Shown here: positions 6,689 to 13,602 of the stretch, in pieces
Layout of the letters: each line of letters opens with the position of its first letter
How positions within the stretch are numbered: position 1 is the stretch's first letter
Assembly (NCBI GenBank): GCA_003489345.1
Contig: DNIT01000111.1
Span: 11,523-27,821 of the forward strand
Origin: Pelotomaculum sp.
GTDB taxonomy: Bacteria > Bacillota > Desulfotomaculia > Desulfotomaculales > Pelotomaculaceae
Direction: 5' to 3'
DNA length: 16,299 nt
Position numbers and translations under genes: made by a program
The notes under the pieces: model-generated
What the model saw: only the letters and a program-made list of their open reading frames with translations
What the model was told of the DNA's origin: nothing
Databases searched by the model: none

Positions 6689-6781
6689 TTGCCTCAATTA
6701 AAAGAGACATTACTGAACTGCCGGTCAGTCGTTATGGTTTTTATGGCGAAAGAAGAATCGTTAGCCGGTGACAGGTCATGA
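6689..6781 (+). CDS. Possible 30-residue upstream ORF coupled to the methyltransferase
   Basis: TTG 6689 follows an AAGGAG ribosome site (6673-6678) at a normal distance and encodes 30 residues (PQLKETLLNCRSVVMVFMA...). The TGA stop at 6779-6781 overlaps the ATG of the methyltransferase (ATGA). The downstream ATG has almost no ribosome site of its own, whereas this ORF has the best one in the leader, so it could serve translational coupling. No homologous family is recognised. It may be a regulatory leader peptide or the last fragment of a lost gene. Confidence 0.45.
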   Translation: MPQLKETLLNCRSVVMVFMAKEESLAGDRS

Positions 6782-7845
6782 CAGTCGACCAGATGACTCC
6801 AATCGAACGTTTCAACGCTTACAACAAAGGTGAACCCGTCGACCGCCTGCCTTGCGTGCCAATCGTCGGCAACACGGCGGCCAGGGTGATTGGTGTCAAG
6901 GTCTCCGATTTTAAAGGAAACGGCAAGTTAATCGCCCGGGCGCAAATCGAGGCTTACCGTCTGTTTAAATATGACATCATCAGGATTTTTACTGATTTGT
7001 ACACGCAAGCCGAGGCCATGGGTGCAAAGGTATATTACCCGCTGGATGAAACTGCGTACCTGGAGGCGCCAACGCTCAATGATGTGTCTGAAATTGACCG
7101 GCTTCAGCCTGCCGACCCGTACAAGGACGGCAATTTGCCCCACCATCTGGAAGCTATGGAAATCGCCGTTGAAGAGGTTGGCAGGGAAGTGGTGGTTACA
7201 GGCGCGCTTACCTGCCCGTTCACCAACGCATCCTTTTTAATCGGTACGGAGAATCTGATCAGGCTGGTATTGAAAAATCCTCAGGCCGCCCATAAATTGT
7301 GTGAAGTGTCTCTTCAGACAAATCTGGCTTACGCCAAAGCAATCATGGACCTGGGGTGCGCGCCCAGCCTGACCGACGCGATGTCGTCTTGCACCGTGAT
7401 CAGTCCGAGATTGTTTCAGGAGTTTTCCTTTCCTTATTTAAAGAGACTTATTGACTACATTCATAGCCGGGGCAAAGCAGTTACCCTACATATCTGCGGC
7501 AATACCAAAGGCATCTGGAGTCTGATGGCTGACGCCGGCGCGGACTGCATCAGCATTGACAACGATATTGATCTGCTGGAAGCAAAACAGGTGGTTGGAG
7601 ACAGAGTACGGCTGATGGGTAATGTGAGACCGTCCGAGATTATGCTTGAGGGTTCACCCGCAGATGTCAGGCATGCGGTGCGCGAGTGCGTAAAAAAAGC
7701 ATATGACAACCCGAAAGGATATGTTGTCGCTTCAGGGTGCAGCCTTCCCACTGAAACACCCTTTAACAATATTCACACCATGCTTGATACGGTACGGGAA
7801 ATCGGTTATCCCGTCGACATCGAAAAACTGAGGCAAGCTCAGTAA
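6778..7845 (+). CDS. MtaA/CmuA-type methylcobamide methyltransferase (UroD fold)
   Basis: A 355-residue cytoplasmic protein of the uroporphyrinogen decarboxylase superfamily, methyltransferase branch. It opens with MTPIERFNAYNKGEPVDRLP, the usual start of MtaA/MtbA-like proteins. It carries the zinc-binding set expected for thiol or pterin methyl transfer: His238 and Cys240 in LHICGNT, and Cys321 in ASGCSLPTETP. True UroD enzymes lack this His-x-Cys...Cys triad, so haem synthesis is unlikely. Relatives move methyl groups from a methylated corrinoid protein to coenzyme M or, in bacteria, probably to tetrahydrofolate. No corrinoid protein or substrate-specific MT1 gene lies nearby, so the partner is unknown. 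Translation is probably coupled to the preceding small ORF. A strong terminator follows. Confidence 0.85.
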   Translation: MTVDQMTPIERFNAYNKGEPVDRLPCVPIVGNTAARVIGVKVSDFKGNGKLIARAQIEAYRLFKYDIIRIFTDLYTQAEAMGAKVYYPLDETAYLEAPTLNDVSEIDRLQPADPYKDGNLPHHLEAMEIAVEEVGREVVVTGALTCPFTNASFLIGTENLIRLVLKNPQAAHKLCEVSLQTNLAYAKAIMDLGCAPSLTDAMSSCTVISPRLFQEFSFPYLKRLIDYIHSRGKAVTLHICGNTKGIWSLMADAGADCISIDNDIDLLEAKQVVGDRVRLMGNVRPSEIMLEGSPADVRHAVRECVKKAYDNPKGYVVASGCSLPTETPFNNIHTMLDTVREIGYPVDIEKLRQAQ

Positions 7846-7877
7846 GAAACGGGAAAAAAGTAGAGTTGGCAGGCATA

Positions 7878-7933
7878 AGCAGCAGTATTCGCCATATAAC
7901 AGGGCGTAATACTGCTGCTGTTTATTTTTATTT
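7878..7933 (+). terminator. Strong Rho-independent terminator between convergent genes
   Basis: AGCAGCAGTATT (7878-7889) pairs perfectly with AATACTGCTGCT (7908-7919). CGCC (7890-7893) adds four pairs with GGCG (7903-7906) after a bulged T. TTTATTTTTATTT follows at 7921-7933. It ends the methyltransferase transcript. On the minus strand the same stem lies about 50 bp past the bioB stop but lacks an adjacent T run. Confidence 0.9.
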
Positions 7934-7966
7934 GTAGTTTGTGATTGAAAATCCTCCATGTTCATT

Positions 7967-8968
7967 TCAAAAGGTGGAGGTGCAAGGATTAAAGCCAAGG
8001 CCTGCCATGGTTTCCATATCCTTAGCGGCGCCTCGTCCGCTCGTTGTGAGGTAATTTCCAATAAGCATGCCATTGATGCCTGACAGCAGGCCGAGAGGCA
8101 TTAGTTCTCCCAAATTTTGTTCACGTCCTCCCGCGAAGCGAATTATTTTATCAGGAAGAATGAAGCGGTAAATCGCAAAGGTTTTGAGTATATCCATAGG
8201 CTTTAACCTCTCCTGGCCTTCAAGGGCCGTTCCTTTTACCGGATTGAGAATATTGATGGGAATTGAATCCACATGAAGCTCTTTGAGCAGAAAAGCCATT
8301 TCAATACGGTCCTGCCATGACTCACCCATCCCGATGATACCGCCGGAGCAAACTTGAAGTCCTGCCGCTTTCACCTTTTTTATTGTAGCAATCCTTTCCC
8401 CGTAAGTGTGTGTGGTACATATCTCCTTGAAAAAATTTTGACTTGTTTCCAGGTTATGATGGTAACGTGTGATTCCGGCATCCTTTAAGGCCGCAATATG
8501 TTCATCCCCCAGTGTACCCAGAGAACAGCATTGGCTAAGCGAGGTCCTTTGTCCGACAAGCTTGATGGCATTGATTATTGGCGCAAAGTCCGGATCGCCC
8601 TTCATACCCAGGCCCGAAGTAACGATGCAGAATCGAAAAGCCCCGTCGGCTTCGGCTCTGTTGGCAGCTTCGAGTATTTGATTTTCATTTAACAGGGAGT
8701 AGCAATCAGTTTCAGTGTTATAGTGGTCCGATTGAGCGCAAAATTTGCAGTTTTCAGTGCAGGTGCCGGAGCGTGCGTTGACGATTTCACACGTGTCGAT
8801 CTGATTGCCGGTAAAGTGATACCGGATCTTATTCGCGACCCCTAAAAGTATTGGAGTGTCAACGTCTTCAAGGGCAGTGAGTGCCAGGGCTTCGTCGCAA
8901 GATATGTCTTCTCCGTCCAGGACCTTCTTTCCTAATGAGAATATGAAATTATAATTTTTTAAATCCAC
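7967..8968 (-). CDS. bioB: Biotin synthase
   Basis: A 333-residue radical-SAM enzyme that inserts sulfur into dethiobiotin, the last step of biotin synthesis. The 4Fe-4S motif CTENCKFC (Cys70, Cys74, Cys77 from the chosen start) is intact. The 2Fe-2S ligands are also visible as the Cys in FCIVTSG, one in SQCCSLG, one in QVCSGGIIGMGE, and the Arg in IRFAGGRE. The start is GTG at 8968, because AAAGGAGGG (8975-8983) is correctly spaced for it. A TTG at 8992 would place eight extra codons across that ribosome site and into the operator. No other biotin genes are in the window, so bioB stands alone here, with a BirA-like box over its promoter. It converges on the methyltransferase gene. Confidence 0.95.
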   Translation of the reverse strand: MDLKNYNFIFSLGKKVLDGEDISCDEALALTALEDVDTPILLGVANKIRYHFTGNQIDTCEIVNARSGTCTENCKFCAQSDHYNTETDCYSLLNENQILEAANRAEADGAFRFCIVTSGLGMKGDPDFAPIINAIKLVGQRTSLSQCCSLGTLGDEHIAALKDAGITRYHHNLETSQNFFKEICTTHTYGERIATIKKVKAAGLQVCSGGIIGMGESWQDRIEMAFLLKELHVDSIPINILNPVKGTALEGQERLKPMDILKTFAIYRFILPDKIIRFAGGREQNLGELMPLGLLSGINGMLIGNYLTTSGRGAAKDMETMAGLGFNPCTSTF

Positions 8969-8981
8969 AGGAGACCCTCCT

Positions 8982-9014
8982 TTGTTAACCAAATTAAAAT
9001 ACTTTGGTTGACAT
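8982..9014. promoter_or_regulatory. BirA-like operator over the bioB promoter
   Basis: TTGTTAACC (8982-8990) and GGTTGACAT (9006-9014) are separated by 15 bp. This closely fits the known bacterial BirA box, TTGTAAACC-N14/15-GGTTTACAA. The spacer contains the likely bioB -10 (TATTTT on the minus strand, 8996-9001), with TTTACT at 9019-9024 as -35 (17-bp spacing). Biotin-loaded BirA would thus block bioB transcription. Confidence 0.85.
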
Positions 9015-9039
9015 TGATAGTAAAAAAAAGCTGTCCATT

Positions 9040-9071
9040 TTGTAAACTAAAATACAGAATCAAGTTTACAA
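9040..9071. promoter_or_regulatory. Second BirA-like box, perfect palindrome
   Basis: TTGTAAACT (9040-9048) and AGTTTACAA (9063-9071) are perfectly complementary 9-bp arms around a 14-bp spacer. They differ from the BirA consensus only at the innermost base of each arm. The box lies 26 bp upstream of the first box, so two dimers could bind side by side. It could instead serve an unrecognised plus-strand transcript. Confidence 0.65.
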
Positions 9072-9201
9072 TATTGTACCTTCTTTGATAATAAAAAGTA
9101 AACAATATTTTTATAATATGATGCTTAATTTAGTGGAAGCTTGTCTCTATTTTTTTGGGGAGGAGGCGAGTAAGAATTTATCTTAAATACTGATTATATA
9201 C

Positions 9202-9231
9202 TTGACTTAGAATACATATAGGAATTAAAAT
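9202..9231 (+). promoter_or_regulatory. Probable promoter of the alpha/beta hydrolase gene
   Basis: TTGACT (9202-9207) and TAAAAT (9226-9231) are separated by 18 bp. The gene starts at 9387, so the leader would be about 150 nt. Confidence 0.55.
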
Positions 9232-9316
9232 ATTATAAATCAAATAAAAAAAATAGGATTTAAGTAGAATTACCATGCGCCGGCATATGTGAAGGAATTT
9301 TTACCCGTAGGCAGCG

Positions 9317-9331
9317 TTGCGAATTTCGCAA
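9317..9331. promoter_or_regulatory. Perfect palindrome in the hydrolase leader
   Basis: TTGCGAA-T-TTCGCAA is a perfect 7-bp-arm palindrome about 55 bp before the start codon and downstream of the putative promoter. It is a candidate repressor site; the regulator is unknown. Confidence 0.35.
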
Positions 9332-9386
9332 GGTATTGGATTCTTAGATTCTTAATACGTATAGATTTTTTCAGGGGGTTGTCTTC

Positions 9387-10253
9387 TTGCGATACGGCGA
9401 GGGAACTTTTCAAGGGACGAGAGGAACGGAACTTTGCTATCAAGCGTGGCGTCCAACCGGCAAACCCAGGGCTGTGGTGGTTGGCGTGCACGGACATGGT
9501 GACCATAGCGGGGGACTCCGCAACATTGTTCAGCACCTGTTGCCTATGAGATATGCCTGGTATGGGTTTGACCTGAGAGGGCACGGTCGCTCCCCGGGCA
9601 TCCGGGGACATGTCCGTAGCTGGGCTGAGTTCCATGGCGATCTAAAAGCTTTTCTGTACCTGGTCAAAGACCGCGAACCAGGTTTGCCGGTCTTCTTGCT
9701 CGGACACAGCCTGGGAGGCTTGATCAGTCTGGAGTATGCGATACGTTGGCCCAAAGGACTGAAGGGACTCATTGCAATCAGTCCGGCGATACATCATGCA
9801 GGGATTCCTTCTGCCATGGTCACGCCGCACCGGGCGATTTCGTCTGGCAAACCGGATCTCGCCAAGAAGGAGCTAAGCGAATACGCCAAGCTCACCCGTG
9901 ATGCAGAGATAAAAAAGTCTCTGGCTGCGGATCCGTTGCGTCATGAGCAGATGACAGCAGGACTCTGGCGCGCAGTCCTCGATGGCCAGGACTGGGTGAA
10001 GGCGCACGCTTGCGATCTGCGTCTGCCTTTACTCCTGCTCTACGGGTTGAATGACCAGGTGACACCGGGTGAAGGAAGTCGCCGCTTCTTCCATGCCGTA
10101 CCCTTTGCAAATAAGGAGCGCTACGAGTACGAGCATACCGTGCATCGCCCCTTCGACGATGTGAACCGGGCAGAGGTCCTGGGACATCTATCTGCCTGGC
10201 TGGATAGACAGATGGATGGAGCAGTACCTGCCTATATGAAAGAGACGATCTGA
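9387..10253 (+). CDS. Alpha/beta hydrolase, monoacylglycerol lipase/lysophospholipase-like (S33-type)
   Basis: A 288-residue serine hydrolase without a signal peptide. Visible landmarks: the oxyanion-hole loop VHGHGDHSG at 34-42, FDLRGHGRSPG at 61-71, the nucleophile elbow GHSLGG with Ser108, the likely acid Asp223 in LYGLNDQVTP, and the likely general base His253 in EHTVHRPFDD. Layout and length match the Hydrolase_4 (monoacylglycerol lipase-like) group, which cleaves esters of glycerol or lysophospholipids. The real substrate cannot be told. TTG 9387 is used because AGGGGG near 9373-9378 is well spaced; the residue after it starts the family-like RYGEGTF segment. The gene is clearly GC-richer than its AT-rich flanks, a hint of acquisition. 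No partner genes adjoin it. Confidence 0.88.
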   Translation: MRYGEGTFQGTRGTELCYQAWRPTGKPRAVVVGVHGHGDHSGGLRNIVQHLLPMRYAWYGFDLRGHGRSPGIRGHVRSWAEFHGDLKAFLYLVKDREPGLPVFLLGHSLGGLISLEYAIRWPKGLKGLIAISPAIHHAGIPSAMVTPHRAISSGKPDLAKKELSEYAKLTRDAEIKKSLAADPLRHEQMTAGLWRAVLDGQDWVKAHACDLRLPLLLLYGLNDQVTPGEGSRRFFHAVPFANKERYEYEHTVHRPFDDVNRAEVLGHLSAWLDRQMDGAVPAYMKETI

Positions 10254-10711
10254 CCAGGTGATTTCCCGGACGAGGCTATGCACCGTAAACAATGGCGCTG
10301 AATGATGTTCCGGGATTGACGGCGGCCGAACATGGACCGCTGACGTAAGTCCGCAGTTCGCCTGGCAGGTGAATTTGTCCGGAGCATATTCCGCTGATTC
10401 TATAGAAAAATAAACAGTGGCTTTCCTAAAACTGTTGACAAATAGTATGTCGGGGAATAAAATAACCTTATTAGTTTAGTAATATTATTATATATACCTA
10501 AATAGTATCATATTTAATCAATTATATTAATAGGAATAAATATAAATTATATAATTCCAGAAGAATGATTGATTGTAAGAAATTGACTTTTCCTCTGCCG
10601 AGACGGTTGTTGGTAATATCATTTAGTAGTTATTTTTTTTACAATACTTATTTTCAAAATGGCGAAAAGTTTTCCGTCAAGATAATTTACATTTATCTAC
10701 GAGGTTATTTT
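10254..10711. other. Intergenic region hydrolase-ROK gene
   Basis: The first 150 bp are GC-rich and include the inverted repeat TCCCGG (10263-10268)/CCGGGA (about 10310-10315), but no T run. From about 10435 it becomes strongly AT-rich and holds the promoter of the ROK gene plus short dyads such as TATTA-N6-TAATA (10469-10484). No gene is seen. The open frame from ATG 10565 merely extends the ROK gene upstream. Confidence 0.5.
10435..10463 (+). promoter_or_regulatory. Sigma-A promoter upstream of the ROK gene
   Basis: TTGACA (10435-10440) and TAAAAT (10458-10463) have a 17-bp spacer. The 5' leader to the chosen start at 10712 would be about 240 nt and very AT-rich. Confidence 0.75.
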
Positions 10712-11929
10712 ATGCCACAGAATTTTGAAGTATTTACTCGTTTAAATAGCGAAACAAAAAATTTATTCAGCTTGATTCAGAAAGCGGGTCCTATAACAAA
10801 AAACCATCTTTCCCACCTGACCGGTTTAAAATTATCGACACTTATACGATATATGCAGCCCCTTGAAGAAATGGGACTGATTATACAATCGAGTATCGGC
10901 GATTCAACGGGAGGTCGAAAACCTGCATTATTTGATGTAAACAAATACAAATATTTTATTGTTGGCGTGGATCTTTCAAGAACATACACAAAACTAGTCA
11001 TTACAAATTTAAAAATGGATATACTGGCTGAACGTCAATTTCCAATGGACAAATCCTCTTCACCGGAAAAAACGATTGACTTGATTTCCGAACTCATCGG
11101 AAGTACTGCAAATTACTTAAAAATAGATCCCAAAAAGCTTATAGGCATTGGAATTGGCACGGTAGGTCCATTGAACAGGTCCAGTGGGGTTATGATCAAC
11201 CCGGCAAACTTTGAAGCGCCTGGCTGGTCTAATGTGCCGTTCAAAGCAATGCTGGCAGATAAAACGGGATTGCCTGTAATAATAGACAATGGGGCTAATG
11301 CAGCGGTACTTGCTGAAACACTTTTTGGAGCAGGGAAGGGGTTAAAGGATGTAGTTTATCTAAACTGCGGCATTGGAATAAGAACGGGTGTAATATCCTC
11401 CGGAACGATAGTGAGAACAATTAACGATGCTGAAGACGCGTTTGGCCATATGGTCATAGATGTTGATGGAGAAGCTTGTATTTGCGGTAATTTTGGCTGT
11501 ATAGAAACCTATTCTTCAATTGTATCCATCATGAAAAGATTTGTTTTGGAGATTAGAAAGGGCAAAAAAACGGGAATATCAAAACAGCCGGTAACTATCA
11601 ACTATGTGGATATATGTAATGCAGCAGAACACAACGATGATTTATCCAAGGAAATTATATCAAAAGCTGCTGCCATCCTGGGAACAGGACTTGCAAACTT
11701 TATCAATCTGCTTAATCCCACGTTGGTTATATTGAGTGGACCGCTCGTTAATCATTCAAAAATTTTTTATAACACCTGTACCTATGTGGCGATGCAAAAA
11801 TGCTACATAAAAAAAACGAAAAAAAATATTTTTATGAGAAGCGGTAAATTTAATGAAAACGCGATAGCTGTTGGAGCAGCAGTATTGTTTATAGAGAACT
11901 GCCTTAACAGCAGCATTTTGGGATACTAG
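10712..11929 (+). CDS. ROK-family transcriptional regulator (NagC/XylR type)
   Basis: A 405-residue protein with an N-terminal winged helix (about residues 15-70; GPITKNHLSHLTGLKLSTLIRYMQPLEE is the helix-turn-helix area) followed by a ROK sugar-kinase-like domain. The ROK zinc signature is intact: His246 in FGHM and the cluster CICGNFGCIE with Cys256, Cys258 and Cys263. The catalytic Asp of ROK sugar kinases (usual N-D-A-N-A-A) is replaced in DNGANAAV by Gly194, so it should sense a ligand without phosphorylating it. ATG 10712 has GAGG at 10701-10704; an earlier in-frame ATG at 10565 would add 49 unlike, hydrophobic residues. ROK repressors normally respond to sugars. Here the next genes downstream, 200 bp on, are for sulfur assimilation. 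Confidence 0.88.
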   Translation: MPQNFEVFTRLNSETKNLFSLIQKAGPITKNHLSHLTGLKLSTLIRYMQPLEEMGLIIQSSIGDSTGGRKPALFDVNKYKYFIVGVDLSRTYTKLVITNLKMDILAERQFPMDKSSSPEKTIDLISELIGSTANYLKIDPKKLIGIGIGTVGPLNRSSGVMINPANFEAPGWSNVPFKAMLADKTGLPVIIDNGANAAVLAETLFGAGKGLKDVVYLNCGIGIRTGVISSGTIVRTINDAEDAFGHMVIDVDGEACICGNFGCIETYSSIVSIMKRFVLEIRKGKKTGISKQPVTINYVDICNAAEHNDDLSKEIISKAAAILGTGLANFINLLNPTLVILSGPLVNHSKIFYNTCTYVAMQKCYIKKTKKNIFMRSGKFNENAIAVGAAVLFIENCLNSSILGY

Positions 11930-12132
11930 ACTTGATTGTGGATTATATTCTTGGTATTCCGATAGTATCAAGTATAAAAAGAATAATTGTTGGCTACATG
12001 ATTTCACATGATTGTCATTATTATACTGTGATTGGTGGTGGAAAAGTTGATTTTCGGCAGAATCGAAACAAATGTAAGATATCGGTTGGGCCTGGACAGG
12101 ATCTGAACTTTTAAATAAAGAGAGGTAATATC
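11930..12132 (+). promoter_or_regulatory. Leader region of the sulfur operon
   Basis: About 200 bp without a convincing gene. An 8-pair hairpin with G-U pairs, CTTGGTAT...GTATCAAG, lies near 11950-11972, and a -10-like TATACT lies near 12022-12027 with only a poor -35. An open frame from TTG 11932 (60 codons) has no ribosome site and no recognisable family. No S-box or T-box consensus was found, so regulation of the operon by methionine or SAM is not evident. Confidence 0.35.
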
Positions 12133-12342
12133 ATGCAAATTAAAGTAAATGGAAAAGACCTGGTACTTGAAAAGGAACTTAGTGTGAAAGAGTTAATTGA
12201 CGAACAAAGGATTGAGGCGCCTGAATATGTAACCGTCCAGCTAAATGAAGAGTTTGTTGACAAGAATGATTTTTCTTCCATCATTATAAAAGACGGCGAT
12301 AGTATTGAGTTCCTCTACTTCATGGGAGGCGGCAGGATTTGA
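12133..12342 (+). CDS. hcyS: ThiS/MoaD-like sulfur-carrier protein with a masked C-terminus (HcyS-like)
   Basis: A 69-residue ubiquitin-fold sulfur carrier. The N-terminal strand MQIKVNGKDLVLEKELSVKELI and the GDSIEFLYFMGGG end are typical of ThiS/MoaD. Carriers of this kind are adenylated on a terminal Gly-Gly and then hold sulfide as a thiocarboxylate. Here the chain continues beyond Gly65-Gly66-Gly67 with Arg68-Ile69, so it cannot be adenylated until a protease removes the tail. A JAMM protease is encoded two genes downstream, the arrangement of HcyS in Wolinella and QbsE in Pseudomonas. ATG 12133 has an AGAGAGG ribosome site. Its stop overlaps the next start (TTGA). A ThiS for thiamin is less likely, because no thiamin genes are nearby and such proteins end in GG. 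Confidence 0.85.
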   Translation: MQIKVNGKDLVLEKELSVKELIDEQRIEAPEYVTVQLNEEFVDKNDFSSIIIKDGDSIEFLYFMGGGRI

Positions 12343-13154
12343 AATATTCCAATGAACAACTGGAAAGGTACTCAAGACATATAATTCTCAAAAATGTGGG
12401 CGTAAAGGGACAGGAAAAGCTGCTGGGGGCAAAAGTGCTGATAGTCGGAACTGGAGGACTGGGTGCTCCGGCTGCCATGTATCTGGCAGCAGCGGGAATA
12501 GGCACCATCGGACTGGTTGATTTTGATCGCGTAGAATTGTCCAATCTGCAAAGACAGATCATCCATTCCACCAAAGATATTGGAAAACCCAAAGCAATAT
12601 CCGGTCAAGAGACCATTCATGCAATAAACCCAGATGTAACTGTAATCACCTACCAGGAGTGGATTAATTCGCAAAATATTACGGACATAATTGAAGACCG
12701 GAATTATGATTTTATAATTGACGGTACTGATAACTTCCCTGCCAAGTTTTTAATAAACGACGCCTGTGTACTTACCGGAAAACCTTTTTCACATGCCGGA
12801 ATAATCAGGTTTGAGGGGCAAACAATGACGTATGTGCCCGGCAAAGGGCCGTGCTACAGGTGTGTATTTAAAGATCCCCCGCCGCCGGAGGCGGTTCCGT
12901 CGTGCAAACAGGCCGGCGTACTCGGTGTGATGGGAGGCATAATCGGGACCGTCCAGGCTACGGAAGCATTAAAATATGTTCTTGGCATCGGACAACTGCT
13001 GAACGGGTATCTTTTGACATTTGATGCGCTTGAAATGAACTTCAGGAAAGTGAAGCTTTCCCAAAACAGGAATTGCCGGATCTGCGGAGATAATCCAACG
13101 ATTAGAGAGCTTATTGATTATGAACAGCAGGTTTGTGAATTAAAGCAGCATTAA
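12339..13154 (+). CDS. hcyF: E1-like sulfur-carrier adenylyltransferase (ThiF/MoeB/HcyF family)
   Basis: A 271-residue enzyme that activates the carrier's C-terminal glycine with ATP. Motifs: the nucleotide-binding GTGGLG at 37-42, the SNLQRQI region at 68-74, the DGTDNF Mg/ATP site at 128-133, zinc ligands Cys172/Cys175 (CYRC) and Cys246/Cys249 (CRIC), and Cys189 in the SCKQAGVLG loop where MoeB/ThiF-type enzymes carry a cysteine. There is no C-terminal rhodanese domain, so sulfur must arrive otherwise, plausibly as sulfide. TTG 12339 overlaps the carrier's stop; the GGGAGG that codes for its glycine tail is also the ribosome site. MoeB or ThiF proper cannot be excluded by this gene alone, but the neighbours favour the homocysteine pathway. 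Confidence 0.88.
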   Translation: MKYSNEQLERYSRHIILKNVGVKGQEKLLGAKVLIVGTGGLGAPAAMYLAAAGIGTIGLVDFDRVELSNLQRQIIHSTKDIGKPKAISGQETIHAINPDVTVITYQEWINSQNITDIIEDRNYDFIIDGTDNFPAKFLINDACVLTGKPFSHAGIIRFEGQTMTYVPGKGPCYRCVFKDPPPPEAVPSCKQAGVLGVMGGIIGTVQATEALKYVLGIGQLLNGYLLTFDALEMNFRKVKLSQNRNCRICGDNPTIRELIDYEQQVCELKQH

Positions 13155-13170
13155 ACTGGAATAAAAGCAG

Positions 13171-13602
13171 GTGATTGTTATAATCAAGTTGACTCAAAGA
13201 CACTGTGAGCAAATCCTTAATTATTGCCAGAATGAAGCTCCAAATGAGGCCTGCGGTCTGCTGGGGGGGATAATTGATGAAGATGTGAAAATAGTAAAAA
13301 AAGTATACCTGCTAACCAATGTGGACCAGTGCCCCGAGCATTTTTCGATGGACCCCCAGGAGCAGTTTGCTGCAATCAAGGATATGAGAACGAACGGCTG
13401 GTTCCTGCTTGGAAACTTTCACAGCCATCCCAAATCACCGTCTAGGCCGTCCGAAGAAGATAAAAGACTGGCTTTTGATCCGGAAGTGAGTTATTTGATT
13501 TTATCTTTAATGGAGGAAGGATATCCAATCTTAAAGAGCTTCAGGATCCAAAAAGATACGGTTAGTGAGGAAACGATAAAAATTATCGCAGGGGGAGCGT
13601 AA
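13171..13602 (+). CDS. hcyD: JAMM-type metalloprotease that trims the sulfur carrier (HcyD/Mec-like)
   Basis: A 143-residue zinc protease of the JAMM/MPN+ family. All active-site residues are present: Glu26 in EACGLLGG, and His84, His86, Ser94 and Asp97 in HSHPKSPSRPSEED. Small bacterial JAMM proteins such as Mec+ (mycobacteria), QbsD and HcyD remove residues after the Gly-Gly of a ThiS-like carrier or release its product. The expected substrate is the carrier two genes upstream, cutting before Arg-Ile. GTG 13171 is the longest start, with AGCAG close before it; TTG 13189 (LTQRHCEQ) is an alternative that keeps the motif. It lies 16 bp after the E1 gene, and its stop shares one base with the next ATG. 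Confidence 0.9.
   Translation: MIVIIKLTQRHCEQILNYCQNEAPNEACGLLGGIIDEDVKIVKKVYLLTNVDQCPEHFSMDPQEQFAAIKDMRTNGWFLLGNFHSHPKSPSRPSEEDKRLAFDPEVSYLILSLMEEGYPILKSFRIQKDTVSEETIKIIAGGA

Larger units (their letters stand above)
9015..9386. other. Intergenic region bioB-hydrolase
   Basis: AT-rich and without a recognisable gene. It holds the bioB -35, the second BirA-like box, an isolated GGGGAGGAGG ribosome-like stretch near 9159-9168 with no start after it, the promoter at 9202-9231 and the palindrome at 9317-9331. Confidence 0.6.

Noticed and set aside
8969..8992. TTG start for bioB eight codons upstream.
   Set aside because: It would translate the obvious AAAGGAGGG ribosome site and overlap the BirA-like box; GTG 8968 is properly spaced.
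10565..10711. Upstream ATG extending the ROK protein by 49 residues.
   Set aside because: The extension is hydrophobic and unlike ROK proteins; ATG 10712 has a GAGG ribosome site and starts a normal-length regulator.
11932..12114. 60-codon ORF between the ROK gene and the carrier gene.
   Set aside because: No ribosome site, no recognisable motif and atypical composition; treated as leader DNA.
12133..13154. Reading the carrier/E1 pair as thiamin (ThiS-ThiF) or molybdenum cofactor (MoaD-MoeB) genes.
   Set aside because: No thiG/thiH or moa genes adjoin. The masked tail, JAMM protease, sulfite reductase and MetY-like enzyme point to homocysteine synthesis.
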